Counted from the first letter of the stretch, positions 24,832-34,628 are shown. The stretch: DNA of 64,000 nucleotides from Erysipelotrichaceae bacterium (GCA_012513225.1 JAAZCQ010000016.1:1-64000); one strand, 5' to 3'. Notes: a model not told the origin generated them from the sequence alone. Made by a program: numbers and translations.

Positions 24832-26103
24832 ATGAGTTACTTAATTAAAAATGGTGAAGTATATTTCAATGAACAATTTATAGTAAAAGATTTATTAGTT
24901 GATGATAATGGTTGTTTAATTATTGCGGATAGTATAGATATTGATGTAGATGAAGTGATTGATGCTACAGGGTGTACTATTATGCCTGGTTTAATTGACC
25001 CACATGTTCACCTTAGAGAACCTGGATTTGAATATAAAGAAACAATAAATAGTGGTACCAAAGCTGCAGCTCTAGGCGGTTTTACCACTGTTTTTTCTAT
25101 GCCAAATTTAAACCCAGTACCTTATAATTATGAAAATTTAAAAGTACAGTTAGATATTATAATAAAAGATGCAAATATTCATGTTTATCCAATGGGTTCA
25201 ATAACGAAAAACCAAAAAGGTATAGAAATATCAAATATGGAAGAAATTGCACAAGATGTAATAGCATTTAGTGATGATGGTGTTGGTGTGCAAGATGAAG
25301 AAATACTAAGACAAGCAATGATAGAAGCAAAAAAACTTGACTCAATTATTGTTGTACACTGTGAAGATAATAGTGAGTTAAAACCTAATGGATGTATACA
25401 TGAGGGAATTACTTCTAAAAAATTAAATCTTGTGGGTATTAATAGTGCTTCTGAATATAATGAGGTAATTAGAGATATTAAATTAGCTAAAGAAACAGGA
25501 TGTCAGTTACATATATGTCATGTATCTACAAAAGAATCAGTAGAAGCAATTAGACAAGCAAAAAAAGATGGAGTTAACATATCTGCAGAAGTTACTGTTC
25601 ATCATTTACTGTTAAATGAGGAAGATGTTATAGATGATGGTAATTTTAAAATGAATCCTCCTTTAAGAAGTAAAGAAGATCAAAAAGCTCTTATCAATGG
25701 AGTTTTAGATAATACAATTGAAATGATATGTACAGACCATGCACCACATAGTAAAGAAGAAAAAAGTAGGGGACTAACAAATAGTCCATTTGGAATAATA
25801 GGATTAGAGTTTGCATTTCCTTTAATTTATACTTACTTGGTTAAGGAAAATGTTCTTACATTAGAAAAAGTTGTGCAGTTAATGAGTAGTAATGTTGCTG
25901 ATATATTTGGTATTGCTCAAGGAGAGTTAGAACTATTTAAACCTGCAAATTTATGTATATATGATTTGAAAACATCATATAAATTGACTAAACATAATTT
26001 AGCTTCAAAAAGTGAAAACACCCCGTTTCTAGGAAGATATGTATCTTGTAAAAACTTAATGACAATAGTCGATGGTGAAATTGTTTATAGGGAGAACATA
26101 TAA
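24832..26103 (+). CDS. pyrC: Dihydroorotase
   Basis: 423-aa amidohydrolase that closes carbamoyl-aspartate to dihydroorotate. Metal motifs: DPHVHLREPG, IAFSDDGVGVQD, VVHCED, LHICHVST and CTDHAPHS. This is the larger class I type found in Gram-positive pyr operons. It starts two bases after pyrB and its stop overlaps the carA start by one base. Confidence 0.96.
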   Translation: MSYLIKNGEVYFNEQFIVKDLLVDDNGCLIIADSIDIDVDEVIDATGCTIMPGLIDPHVHLREPGFEYKETINSGTKAAALGGFTTVFSMPNLNPVPYNYENLKVQLDIIIKDANIHVYPMGSITKNQKGIEISNMEEIAQDVIAFSDDGVGVQDEEILRQAMIEAKKLDSIIVVHCEDNSELKPNGCIHEGITSKKLNLVGINSASEYNEVIRDIKLAKETGCQLHICHVSTKESVEAIRQAKKDGVNISAEVTVHHLLLNEEDVIDDGNFKMNPPLRSKEDQKALINGVLDNTIEMICTDHAPHSKEEKSRGLTNSPFGIIGLEFAFPLIYTYLVKENVLTLEKVVQLMSSNVADIFGIAQGELELFKPANLCIYDLKTSYKLTKHNLASKSENTPFLGRYVSCKNLMTIVDGEIVYRENI

Positions 26104-27158
26104 TGAAAAGAAAACTGGTTTTAGAAAACGGATTAGAATATATTGGTCAAGGCTTTGCGAGTGAAAAAGAGGTTATTGCTACTTTGGTATTTAATACTTC
26201 AATAGTTGGTTATCAAGAAATAATAAGTGATCCATCTAATAGTGGATTAATGGTATGTATGACATACCCATTAATAGGAAATTATGGTATTACTGACGAT
26301 GATTATGAATCAAGGCTAATTTCTCTTGATGCTTTAATTGTTAGAGAATATAATGATAAACCTTCAAATTTTAGATATACAAAAACACTTAGTGAAGTAC
26401 TTGAAGAAAACGATGTAGTTGGATTGACACATGTAGATACTAGAAGTATTACAAAAGTTATCAAGAATGAAAAAGAGATGCTTGGAATTATTACAGATTT
26501 AAATGTTAGTACAGAAGAAGCTTTAAATAAAATAAAACAATTTCAAATTTCAAACAATTTAATTTCACTAATATCATGCAAAAAAATATGGTATTCAAGG
26601 TGTTCTAATCCAAAATATAATATTGTAATTATAGATTGTGGGATTACATTTTCAATAATTAATAAATTAAATTCATTAGGTTGTAATGTTACTATAGTTC
26701 CGTATAATACAAGCTTAGAAAAAATTAAAAGTCTTTCACCTGATGGCATATTAATATCTAGTGCTCCAGATAATTTAGGGAATATTAACGAACTAATAGA
26801 ATTAGTTAAGATCTTACAAGAAAAATATGTTTTATTAGCTATTGGTAATGGATGTGATATATTAGGATCTGCAAATGATATTGAAGTATTTAAAATGAAA
26901 AACGGCCATAGAGGTTTAAGTAATCCAGTAAGAGATGTAAAAACAAATAAAATATATAATGTTTCAGAAAATCATGGATTGGCTTTAAAAGAATCAAGTA
27001 ATGTAGAGATTTTATATAGAGATGTAATAGATAATAATATCGAAGGTATTAAAATAAATGATAAGTGTTTTGGCGTGCAATTTTATCCAACAGATGATGT
27101 TTATAATAACTTTATTGAAATGTTAAACACTTTTAAAGGAGATAAAGAGAATGTCTAA
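26103..27158 (+). CDS. carA: Carbamoyl-phosphate synthase small subunit with inactive-looking glutaminase domain
   Basis: 351 aa, normal length. The N-terminal CPS-specific half is well kept (FNTSIVGYQEIISDPS, MTYPLIGNYG, HVDTRSITK). The C-terminal class I amidotransferase half is recognisable by NIVIIDCG, MKNGHRGLSNPVRDV and VSENHG, but every catalytic motif has changed. Family GICLGHQ reads AIGNGCD (Gly248 where the nucleophile Cys should be). Family HPE reads YPT (Tyr328 and Thr330). NGPGDP reads SAPDNL. It should not hydrolyse glutamine and may serve only as a structural partner of CarB. Starts at ATG overlapping the pyrC stop; overlaps carB by 8 bases. Confidence 0.92.
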   Translation: MKRKLVLENGLEYIGQGFASEKEVIATLVFNTSIVGYQEIISDPSNSGLMVCMTYPLIGNYGITDDDYESRLISLDALIVREYNDKPSNFRYTKTLSEVLEENDVVGLTHVDTRSITKVIKNEKEMLGIITDLNVSTEEALNKIKQFQISNNLISLISCKKIWYSRCSNPKYNIVIIDCGITFSIINKLNSLGCNVTIVPYNTSLEKIKSLSPDGILISSAPDNLGNINELIELVKILQEKYVLLAIGNGCDILGSANDIEVFKMKNGHRGLSNPVRDVKTNKIYNVSENHGLALKESSNVEILYRDVIDNNIEGIKINDKCFGVQFYPTDDVYNNFIEMLNTFKGDKENV

Positions 27159-30100
27159 AAGGAAAGATATTAATAAAATATTGGTTATTGGCTCTGGTCC
27201 TATTGTCATTGGTCAAGCAGCTGAGTTTGATTATGCAGGAACCCAAGCGTGTATTTCTTTAAAAGAAGAAGGTTATGAAGTTATTTTAATAAATTCAAAT
27301 CCAGCAACAATTATGACAGATTCTAATATGGCAGATAAAGTTTATATGGAGCCTTTAACTTTAGAATATGTAAGTAGAATAATTAGAAAAGAAAGACCAG
27401 ATGCAATTCTTGCTTCATTAGGTGGTCAAACTGGATTAAACCTTGCAATGCAACTTGCATCCAAGGGAATTCTTGAAGAATGTCAATGTGAAATATTAGG
27501 TACTAAGTATAATTCTATTGAAGAAGCAGAGGATAGATTAAAATTTAAACAATTATGTGAGAGAATTAATCAACCCTCATTAGATTCAATAATTGCTACT
27601 ACTGAAGAAGAAATTGTGAAAAATGCTAATATAATTGGATACCCTGTAATTTTAAGACCTGCTTTTACATTAGGAGGAACAGGAGGAGGTTTTGCATACA
27701 ATGATGAAGATGCAAAATCAATTGGAAAAAATGCTCTTAAGTTATCTCCTGTTTCTGAAGTATTAGTTGAGAAATCAATACTGGGCTTTAAAGAAATTGA
27801 ATTTGAAGTTATGAGAGATAAAAATGATACTGCAATTGTAATATGTAGTATGGAAAATATAGATCCTGTAGGAGTACATACAGGAGATAGTATGGTTGTT
27901 GCTCCTGCACAAACTCTTACAAAAAAAGAATACAATATGCTTGCAAAAGCTGCGTTAGATATTATTAGAGAGTTAAAAATAGAAGGTGGATGTAATGTTC
28001 AATTTGCTCTAGATCCTTTTTCTTTTGAATATTTTGTAATAGAAGTAAATCCTAGAGTATCTAGATCAAGTGCCTTAGCTTCTAAGGCTACAGGATATCC
28101 CATAGCAAGAGTAAGTTCTAAAATTGCAGTAGGTCTAACTTTAGATGAAATATTTATTAGTGATTTATGTGCTGCACTTGAACCTACAGTAGATTATGTA
28201 GTATGTAAGATAGCAAGATTCCCATTTGATAAATTTACAAAGGCTGATCATTCCTTAGGCACACAAATGAAGGCTACTGGTGAAGTTATGAGTATAGGTA
28301 GAACTATGGAGGAATCATTATTAAAGGCTGTAAGAAGCCTAGAAATGGGTGTAGACCACATATATCTAAGTAAGTTTGATACATATACAACAAATGAATT
28401 ATTAAACTATATTAGTACTCCAACTGATGAAAGATTATATGCAATTGCAGAACTATTTAGAAGAAAAATTGATTTAATGAAAATTAACAGTATCACTAAA
28501 ATTGATCCTTTCTTTTTAGATAAAATAAAACATATTATTTCTATTGAAAATAAGATAAAAGAAAATCCAGACTTAAACAATTTAAAAAAGGCAAAAAAAC
28601 TAGGATTTAGTGATAAGTATCTTTCAACAATTTATAATAAAACAGAGTTAGAAATGTATCATTATAGAGTTGAAAATAATATAACACCAATTTATAAAAT
28701 GATAGATACTTGTTCTAATAAATTTGATAGATATGTACCATATTTTTACTCGACTTATGAACAAGAAAACGAATCTATTAAAAGTGAAAAGAAAAAAATA
28801 TTAGTAATAGGTTCTGGACCAATTAGAATTGGCCAGGGTGTAGAATTTGATTATTCTACTGTCCATGCTATATGGGCAATACAAGAAGCAGGATATGAAG
28901 CAATAATTATTAATAATAATCCAGAAACAGTATCAACTGATTATTCAATAAGTGACAAACTATACTTTGAACCATTATTTATTGAAGATGTAATGAATGT
29001 TATAAATTTAGAAAATCCTGAAGGTGTAATAGTTTCTTTGGGAGGTCAAACTGCAATAAATCTCGCAAAAAATCTTAGCAATTTAGATGTTAATATTATT
29101 GGAACAGATACAATAGCAATAGATAAAGCAGAAAATAGAGATTTATTTGAAAAAGTCGTTACATCATGTAATATTGCTCAACCAATAGGAAAAGCTGTAA
29201 CCAATGTTAGTGATGGTTTAAAAGTTGCAAATAATATTGGATATCCTTGCCTTGTAAGACCTTCTTATGTATTGGGGGGAAGGGCTATGCAGATAGTAAA
29301 TACCGATGATGAACTTATAGAATATCTAACAAATGCTGTAATGATAGATATAGATCAACCAGTACTAGTAGATAAATATATAAATGGTATTGAAGTTGAA
29401 GTTGATGCTATATGTGATGGAGTTGATGTACTAATTCCAGGAATTATGCAACTTGTTGAAGCCACAGGTGTACACAGTGGAGATTCAATGAGTGTTTATC
29501 CACCATATAGCTTAAGTAACATTGTTAAAGAAAAAATTGTTGATTATACAACGAAGTTAGGTTTAGCAATAGGAATTAAAGGTTTATTCAATATCCAATT
29601 TATTGTAGATAAAAAAGATGATGTATATGTTATAGAAGTTAATCCTAGATCTAGTAGAAGTGTTCCATTTTTATCTAAATCAACTAAAATACCAATGGCT
29701 AATATAGCAACTAAGGTAATGTTGAATCAAAGTCTAAAAAATCAAGGCTATGGAAGTATGTTATTAAAAGATGCACCAAGATACTATGTTAAGTCACCAA
29801 CTTTCTCATTTTCAAAAATTAGCGGTTTAGATGCATATTTATCGCCAGAAATGAAATCTACTGGAGAAGCAATCGGCTATGACAATTCATTAAATAGAGC
29901 ACTATATAAAGCCTTACAAGCTAGCAATATGAGAGTTGTAAACTATGGTACTATATTTGTAACAATAGCAAATAAAGATAAGTTAGATGCGATACCTTTA
30001 ATAAGAAGATTTTATGATTTAGGATTTAATATAGAAGCAACTTCTGGAACTGCCAAAATATTAAAAGAATCTGGTATAAGAACAAGAATAAAAAGAAAAT

Positions 30101-30330
30101 TATCAGAAGGCTCTAATGAAATTGTTGAATCAATTAGAAAAGGTCATATTACATATATTATTAATACACTTAGTGCAGCAGATAGTAATACAAGTAAAGA
30201 TGGATATATAATTAGAAGGGCAGCTGTAGAAAATAATGTAACAACATTTACTTCTTTAGATACAGTTAATGTTTTATTAAATGTACTAGAAGAAATAACA
30301 ATGCAAGTTTCTACTATAGATGGTGTTTAA
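27151..30330 (+). CDS. carB: Carbamoyl-phosphate synthase large subunit
   Basis: 1,059 aa. Two homologous halves, each opening with LVIGSGP(I)-x-IGQ (residues about 10 and 550), each with an ATP-grasp domain (LGGTGGGFAYN; LGGRAMQIV). An MGS-like allosteric domain lies at the C-terminus. It makes carbamoyl phosphate from bicarbonate, two ATP and ammonia, normally tunnelled from CarA. Length and motifs look intact. With CarA's glutaminase apparently dead, ammonia may have to enter directly. Confidence 0.96.
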   Translation: MSKRKDINKILVIGSGPIVIGQAAEFDYAGTQACISLKEEGYEVILINSNPATIMTDSNMADKVYMEPLTLEYVSRIIRKERPDAILASLGGQTGLNLAMQLASKGILEECQCEILGTKYNSIEEAEDRLKFKQLCERINQPSLDSIIATTEEEIVKNANIIGYPVILRPAFTLGGTGGGFAYNDEDAKSIGKNALKLSPVSEVLVEKSILGFKEIEFEVMRDKNDTAIVICSMENIDPVGVHTGDSMVVAPAQTLTKKEYNMLAKAALDIIRELKIEGGCNVQFALDPFSFEYFVIEVNPRVSRSSALASKATGYPIARVSSKIAVGLTLDEIFISDLCAALEPTVDYVVCKIARFPFDKFTKADHSLGTQMKATGEVMSIGRTMEESLLKAVRSLEMGVDHIYLSKFDTYTTNELLNYISTPTDERLYAIAELFRRKIDLMKINSITKIDPFFLDKIKHIISIENKIKENPDLNNLKKAKKLGFSDKYLSTIYNKTELEMYHYRVENNITPIYKMIDTCSNKFDRYVPYFYSTYEQENESIKSEKKKILVIGSGPIRIGQGVEFDYSTVHAIWAIQEAGYEAIIINNNPETVSTDYSISDKLYFEPLFIEDVMNVINLENPEGVIVSLGGQTAINLAKNLSNLDVNIIGTDTIAIDKAENRDLFEKVVTSCNIAQPIGKAVTNVSDGLKVANNIGYPCLVRPSYVLGGRAMQIVNTDDELIEYLTNAVMIDIDQPVLVDKYINGIEVEVDAICDGVDVLIPGIMQLVEATGVHSGDSMSVYPPYSLSNIVKEKIVDYTTKLGLAIGIKGLFNIQFIVDKKDDVYVIEVNPRSSRSVPFLSKSTKIPMANIATKVMLNQSLKNQGYGSMLLKDAPRYYVKSPTFSFSKISGLDAYLSPEMKSTGEAIGYDNSLNRALYKALQASNMRVVNYGTIFVTIANKDKLDAIPLIRRFYDLGFNIEATSGTAKILKESGIRTRIKRKLSEGSNEIVESIRKGHITYIINTLSAADSNTSKDGYIIRRAAVENNVTTFTSLDTVNVLLNVLEEITMQVSTIDGV

Positions 30331-30331
30331 T

Positions 30332-31075
30332 ATGAAAAAAATTGAAAATTATAAAATTATACATAATAATCTTATCGCAAAAAATACCTATGAAATGAAG
30401 TTAGAAGGTAATGTAGGTTGGATTGATAAACCTGGAAAGTTTATAAATGTAAGTGTTGATAGTAATTATTTAAAAAGACCAATAAGTATATGTGATTATG
30501 ATGAAACAACACTTACATTAGTTTATAAGGTATTTGGAAGTGGAACAAAGTGGTTAAGTAATAAAAAAGAAAATGAAAAAATAGAAGCACTTGTAAATTT
30601 GGGTAATGGATTTGAACTTAACACAGAAAATGAAGCATTAATAATTGGTGGAGGAGTAGGAGTTCCACCCTTATATGCACTATCAAAAAGACTAAAAGAA
30701 AAAGGTGTAAAATTAACAATAATATTAGGTTTTACAAGTAAAGAAGACTCATTTTATATAGATAAATTTAAAGAGTTAAGTGAGCTTGTATATATTAGTA
30801 GTAATGATGGAAGTATAGGAGAAATAGGATTTGTAAGTGACATTATGATTAAATATAATTTATTGGATATTCCATATTATACTTGTGGGCCAACACCTAT
30901 GTTAAAGGCAGTTCATTCTATTTCAACTGCAAAAGGACAACTATCCTTAGAAGAAAGAATGGGTTGTGGATTTGGTGCTTGTATGGGTTGCTCTCACAAA
31001 ACAAAAAATGGATATAAAAGAGTATGTGTTGAAGGCCCTGTATTTACAAGTGAGGAAATAATATGGAACGATTAA
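30332..31075 (+). CDS. pyrK: Dihydroorotate dehydrogenase B, electron-transfer subunit
   Basis: 247 aa. FAD and NAD(H) domains of the ferredoxin-reductase type (RPISICDYD, LIIGGGVGVPPLYALSK, YYTCGPTPML). The [2Fe-2S] cysteine cluster is at the C-terminus (MGCGFGACMGCSHKT, then RVCVEGPVF). It passes electrons from PyrD to NAD+. An ATG at 30320 overlaps carB; ATG 30332, one base after the carB stop, gives the usual N-terminus. Overlaps pyrD by 13 bases. Confidence 0.95.
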   Translation: MKKIENYKIIHNNLIAKNTYEMKLEGNVGWIDKPGKFINVSVDSNYLKRPISICDYDETTLTLVYKVFGSGTKWLSNKKENEKIEALVNLGNGFELNTENEALIIGGGVGVPPLYALSKRLKEKGVKLTIILGFTSKEDSFYIDKFKELSELVYISSNDGSIGEIGFVSDIMIKYNLLDIPYYTCGPTPMLKAVHSISTAKGQLSLEERMGCGFGACMGCSHKTKNGYKRVCVEGPVFTSEEIIWND

Positions 31076-31977
31076 AAGTTAAATTAAATAATTTAGAATT
31101 AGATAATCCTGTTATACCTGCAAGTGGAACTTATGGTTTTGGATATGATTATTTGGATTTTTATGATCCTAATATACTAGGCAGTATTTCTTTAAAAGGG
31201 ACTACATTACATCCTAGATTTGGTAATGTAACTCCTAGAATTGCAGAGTGTCATATGGGTATGTTAAATTCTGTAGGACTTCAAAATCCTGGCATTCATA
31301 AAGTAATTGAAGAAGAGCTTGTTAAATTAGATAAAATATATCATAAAAAAATAATATTTAATGTATCAGGCTTTAATATAGATGAATATGTTGAATGTGT
31401 TAGATTACTAGATAATATTGATAAGGTAGGAATAATTGAAGTTAACATATCATGTCCAAATGTAAAAGATGGTGGGCTTAGTTTTGGAAGTGATTGTAGT
31501 AGTGCTGCATCAGTAACCAAAGAAGTAAGAAAAGTAACAACAAAACCTTTATTTATTAAATTAAGTCCCAATGTTTCAAATATTGCAGATATTGCAAAAT
31601 CATGTGAAGATGAAGGTGCAGATGGAATTAGTATGATAAATACTTTGATTGGAGCAAGATTTAATTTAAAAACAGGTAAGCCTATATTACATAATGTAAC
31701 AGGTGGATTTAGTGGGCCTGCAATACTACCAGTAGCTTTAAGAATGGTTTATGAAGTTTATGAAAGAGTAAATATACCTATTATTGGAATAGGTGGTATA
31801 AGTAGTGCTTATGATGTAATAGAGATGATGTATGCAGGTGCAAGTGCGATACAAATAGGATCTTCAAATTTAGTGGATCCTTATACATGTAAAAAGGTAA
31901 TTGATGATTTACCGTTAGTTATGGATGAACTAAATATTAAAAAAATTACTGATATCATAGGGAGGGCACATAAATGA
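31063..31977 (+). CDS. pyrD: Dihydroorotate dehydrogenase, class 1B catalytic subunit
   Basis: 304 aa. FMN enzyme oxidising dihydroorotate to orotate. The class 1 catalytic Cys is in VNISCPNVKDGG. FMN-binding motifs are IPVIGIGGISS-like (IPIIGIGGISSAYD) and AIQIGSSNL. Class 1B assignment rests on the pyrK partner. The gene begins inside pyrK and ends four bases into pyrF. Confidence 0.96.
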   Translation: MERLKVKLNNLELDNPVIPASGTYGFGYDYLDFYDPNILGSISLKGTTLHPRFGNVTPRIAECHMGMLNSVGLQNPGIHKVIEEELVKLDKIYHKKIIFNVSGFNIDEYVECVRLLDNIDKVGIIEVNISCPNVKDGGLSFGSDCSSAASVTKEVRKVTTKPLFIKLSPNVSNIADIAKSCEDEGADGISMINTLIGARFNLKTGKPILHNVTGGFSGPAILPVALRMVYEVYERVNIPIIGIGGISSAYDVIEMMYAGASAIQIGSSNLVDPYTCKKVIDDLPLVMDELNIKKITDIIGRAHK

Positions 31978-32663
31978 GGGATGTGATAGTAGCATGTGAT
32001 TTTTCAACAAAAATAGAATTGATAAACTTTTTAGAGTTATTTAAAGAAGAAAAACCTTTCGTAAAAATAGGAATGGAATTATTCTATGCCTTTGGGCCTG
32101 ATATAGTAGATGAGGTAAAAAAAAGAGGGCATAAAATATTTTTAGACTTAAAACTACATGACATTCCCAATACTGTTTATAAAGCAATGAAAAATATAGC
32201 TGCTTTGGAAGTAGAAATGACAAATGTGCATGCTTCAGGCACAATTGAAATGATGAAAGCAGCACAAAAGGCTATAGATGAGGTTAATCCATCAACAAAA
32301 TTAATTGCTGTTACACAGCTTACAAGTACAAGTGAAGAAATGATGAAAAAAGAACTATGGATAGATCATAATATAAATGACACAGTAGTACACTATGCAT
32401 TAAATGCACAATTAGCAGGTTTGGCTGGAGTAGTATGCAGTCCATTAGAAGCTGGGTTAATAAGACAATCATGTAATAAGAATTTTATTAGCGTTACTCC
32501 AGGAATTAGATTTCAAGATAGCAAAGAAGACGATCAAAAAAGGATTACAACACCTTCTAAAGCTAAAGAAATAGGTAGTACATACATTGTTGTTGGTAGA
32601 CCAATTACGGCTGCAGAAGATCCTGTTAAAGCGTATAAAAGATGTTTAAAGGAGTTTGTTTAA
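31974..32663 (+). CDS. pyrF: Orotidine-5'-phosphate decarboxylase
   Basis: 229-aa TIM barrel that decarboxylates OMP to UMP. The catalytic tetrad motif is DLKLHDIPNTV. The phosphate end has VTPGIRF and STYIVVGRPITAA. Overlaps pyrD by four bases (ATGA). Confidence 0.96.
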   Translation: MRDVIVACDFSTKIELINFLELFKEEKPFVKIGMELFYAFGPDIVDEVKKRGHKIFLDLKLHDIPNTVYKAMKNIAALEVEMTNVHASGTIEMMKAAQKAIDEVNPSTKLIAVTQLTSTSEEMMKKELWIDHNINDTVVHYALNAQLAGLAGVVCSPLEAGLIRQSCNKNFISVTPGIRFQDSKEDDQKRITTPSKAKEIGSTYIVVGRPITAAEDPVKAYKRCLKEFV

Positions 32664-32664
32664 T

Positions 32665-33294
32665 ATGAAAAGAGAAATTGCAAAAGACTTATTAAAAATT
32701 GAAGCAGTTTTTTTAAGTCCATCTAAACCATTTACTTGGGCAAGTGGAATTAAATCGCCTATATATTGTGATAATAGATTAACTTTATCTGATGTGAAAG
32801 TAAGAAATGATGTTGAAAATGCACTAGCAACACTAATTCAAAAACATTTTCCAGAGTGTCAACAGGTTATGGGAACTTCTACAGCAGGAATAGCTCATGC
32901 AGCAATTGTAGGACATTTATTAGATATACCAATGGGTTATGTAAGAGCAAGTGCTAAAGATCATGGTAGAACTAATCAAATAGAAGGAAGATGTGAAAAA
33001 GGAACAAAGGTTGTAGTTGTTGAAGATTTAATTTCAACTGCAGGAAGTGTTATAGATGTAGTAAATGTATTAAGAAAAAATGAAATAGAAGTATTAGGAA
33101 TTGTTTCCATATTTACTTACGGTATGCAAAAAGGCATAGATAGATTAAATGAAGCAAATGTAATAAATTATTCATGTAGTAATTTTGATGTTTTAGTAGA
33201 TGTTGCATATCAAACTGGATATATAGAAAAAGATGATATAGAAAGACTTATTAAATTTAGAAATAATCCAAGTGATGAATCTTGGATGAAATAG
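32665..33294 (+). CDS. pyrE: Orotate phosphoribosyltransferase
   Basis: 209 aa. Adds ribose phosphate from PRPP to orotate. PRPP loop VVVVEDLISTAGSVIDV and the type I PRTase flexible loop region RASAKDHGRTNQIEG. A TTG at 32656 is in frame, but ATG 32665, one base after the pyrF stop and behind AAGGAG, is better. Last gene of the pyr operon; no clear T-tailed terminator follows. Confidence 0.95.
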   Translation: MKREIAKDLLKIEAVFLSPSKPFTWASGIKSPIYCDNRLTLSDVKVRNDVENALATLIQKHFPECQQVMGTSTAGIAHAAIVGHLLDIPMGYVRASAKDHGRTNQIEGRCEKGTKVVVVEDLISTAGSVIDVVNVLRKNEIEVLGIVSIFTYGMQKGIDRLNEANVINYSCSNFDVLVDVAYQTGYIEKDDIERLIKFRNNPSDESWMK

Positions 33295-33393
33295 TACTGT
33301 AATATTAGAAAAGCCATCAATGTATTAATAACGTTATGGCTAATTTAGTATTATAATTACTTACTGTGTTTACTTAACTAGGCATGTATCATA

Positions 33394-33433
33394 ATGACAA
33401 TCTTTACCTTGTTTGATATAATAACAAGGTAAA
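33394..33433 (+). promoter_or_regulatory. yebC promoter inside a perfect inverted repeat
   Basis: ATGACA (33394-33399) and TATAAT (33417-33422) are 17 bp apart. TTTACCTTGTT at 33403-33413 and AACAAGGTAAA at 33423-33433 are exact reverse complements. They flank the -10 box, which sits at the end of the 9-bp gap. A dimeric regulator binding here would cover the promoter. There is no T-run after the repeat, so it is not a terminator. Confidence 0.55.
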
Positions 33434-33454
33434 AAATTGAAGGGTGGTTATTAA

Positions 33455-34174
33455 ATGGGAAGAGCACACGAAGTACGTGCAGCCTCTATGGCAAAAACAG
33501 CAGCACTTAAAACAAAGGTATATTCAAGATTTGGAAAAGAGTTATATATGGCAGCAAAATCTGGAGTTCCTGATCCTGATATGAATCAAACACTTAAAAG
33601 AAAAATTGCTGAAGCTAAAGCGAATCAAGTTCCTGCTTCAGTAATAGATAGAGCAATAGAAAAAGCAAAGGGTGGAACTGTTGAAAACTATATCTCTAAT
33701 AGATATGAAGGTTTTGGACCTGGAGCAAGTACAGTAATAATTGATTGTTTAACTGATAACGTAAATAGATCTATTAGTGAAATTAAAACGTGCTTTAATA
33801 AAGCAAAATCTAAACTTGGAGTACAAGGAAGTGTTTCATTTAACTATAATGAGTTAGGAATATTTTCTTTTGAGTATGATGATGATGAAAAAATGTTAGA
33901 TACACTTATTAATTCTGAAATTGATGTTGTAGATTTAGAATTAGAAGATGGAATAATGACAGTATATGTAACAGTTCCTGACTTTCATAAAACTCAAGGT
34001 GCAATTGAAGAGTTAATTCCAGATATTAATTTTGATGTTTGTGAAATTACAATGTTACCAAATGAGTATGTTAAGTTAGAAAATGAAACAGATATTGAAC
34101 TATTTAACAGATTATTAAATTTATTAAATGAAGTTGAAGATGTTCAAAATGTTTATCATAATGTTGAAATGTAA
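33455..34174 (+). CDS. yebC: YebC/PmpR-family translation or transcription factor
   Basis: 239 aa. Starts GRAHEVRAASMAKTAALKTK and continues IDRAIEKAKGG, the family hallmarks, in three domains. YebC-family proteins have been described as DNA-binding regulators and, more recently, as ribosome-acting factors easing proline stretches. GAAGGGTGG lies upstream of the ATG and a terminator follows, so it is transcribed alone from the promoter at 33394. Confidence 0.93.
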   Translation: MGRAHEVRAASMAKTAALKTKVYSRFGKELYMAAKSGVPDPDMNQTLKRKIAEAKANQVPASVIDRAIEKAKGGTVENYISNRYEGFGPGASTVIIDCLTDNVNRSISEIKTCFNKAKSKLGVQGSVSFNYNELGIFSFEYDDDEKMLDTLINSEIDVVDLELEDGIMTVYVTVPDFHKTQGAIEELIPDINFDVCEITMLPNEYVKLENETDIELFNRLLNLLNEVEDVQNVYHNVEM

Positions 34175-34175
34175 G

Positions 34176-34199
34176 GGTTGAATAATTCAACCTTTTTTT
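34176..34199 (+). terminator. Terminator after yebC
   Basis: GGTTGAA (34176-34182) pairs with TTCAACC (34186-34192), loop TAA, then seven T. Confidence 0.8.
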
Positions 34200-34229
34200 A
34201 TATTATAGTTATTAATGTGAGGTGTTATT

Positions 34230-34628
34230 ATGATACGTGTAATCACTTATGGGACATTTGATTTATTACATTATGGACATATTCAATTACTTAAAAGAGC
34301 AAAAGCATTAGGCGATTATCTTATAGTTGCATGTTCAACAGATGATTTTAATGCATTAGAAAAAGGAAAGCATGCATATCATGACTTTGAAGAAAGAAAA
34401 GTAATGCTTGAATCAATTAGATATGTAGATTTAGTAATTCCAGAAAATCACTGGGAACAAAAAAGGGATGATATTATTAAATATCAAGCTGATATTATGG
34501 TTATTGGTGATGATTGGAAAGGGAAATTTGATTATCTTAATGATATTTGTAAGGTAGTATACCTTCCAAGAACAGAAGGTATTAGCACTACAAAAATAAA
34601 AAATGACTTAGAGAAAAGTCATATTTAA
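34230..34628 (+). CDS. tagD: Glycerol-3-phosphate cytidylyltransferase
   Basis: 132 aa. Makes CDP-glycerol from CTP and glycerol-3-phosphate, the donor for teichoic acid chains. The nucleotidyltransferase motif is TYGTFDLLHYGHIQLLKRAK, with GDDWKGKFD and the end motif EGISTTKIK. It is the only teichoic-acid gene in the window. Its last four bases overlap the end of the convergent tmcAL. Confidence 0.93.
   Translation: MIRVITYGTFDLLHYGHIQLLKRAKALGDYLIVACSTDDFNALEKGKHAYHDFEERKVMLESIRYVDLVIPENHWEQKRDDIIKYQADIMVIGDDWKGKFDYLNDICKVVYLPRTEGISTTKIKNDLEKSHI

Noticed and set aside
26543-26749. Antisense and alternate-frame ORFs inside carA and other pyr genes
   Set aside because: They are shadows of strongly supported genes, without ribosome sites or family motifs.
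33312-33340. AGCCAT/ATGGCT hairpin after pyrE as terminator
   Set aside because: Only six pairs, a long loop and no T-run; it may occur by chance.
33403-33433. The yebC inverted repeat as an intrinsic terminator of the pyr operon
   Set aside because: It is followed by A residues, not T, and encloses a well placed -10 box, so an operator reading fits better.
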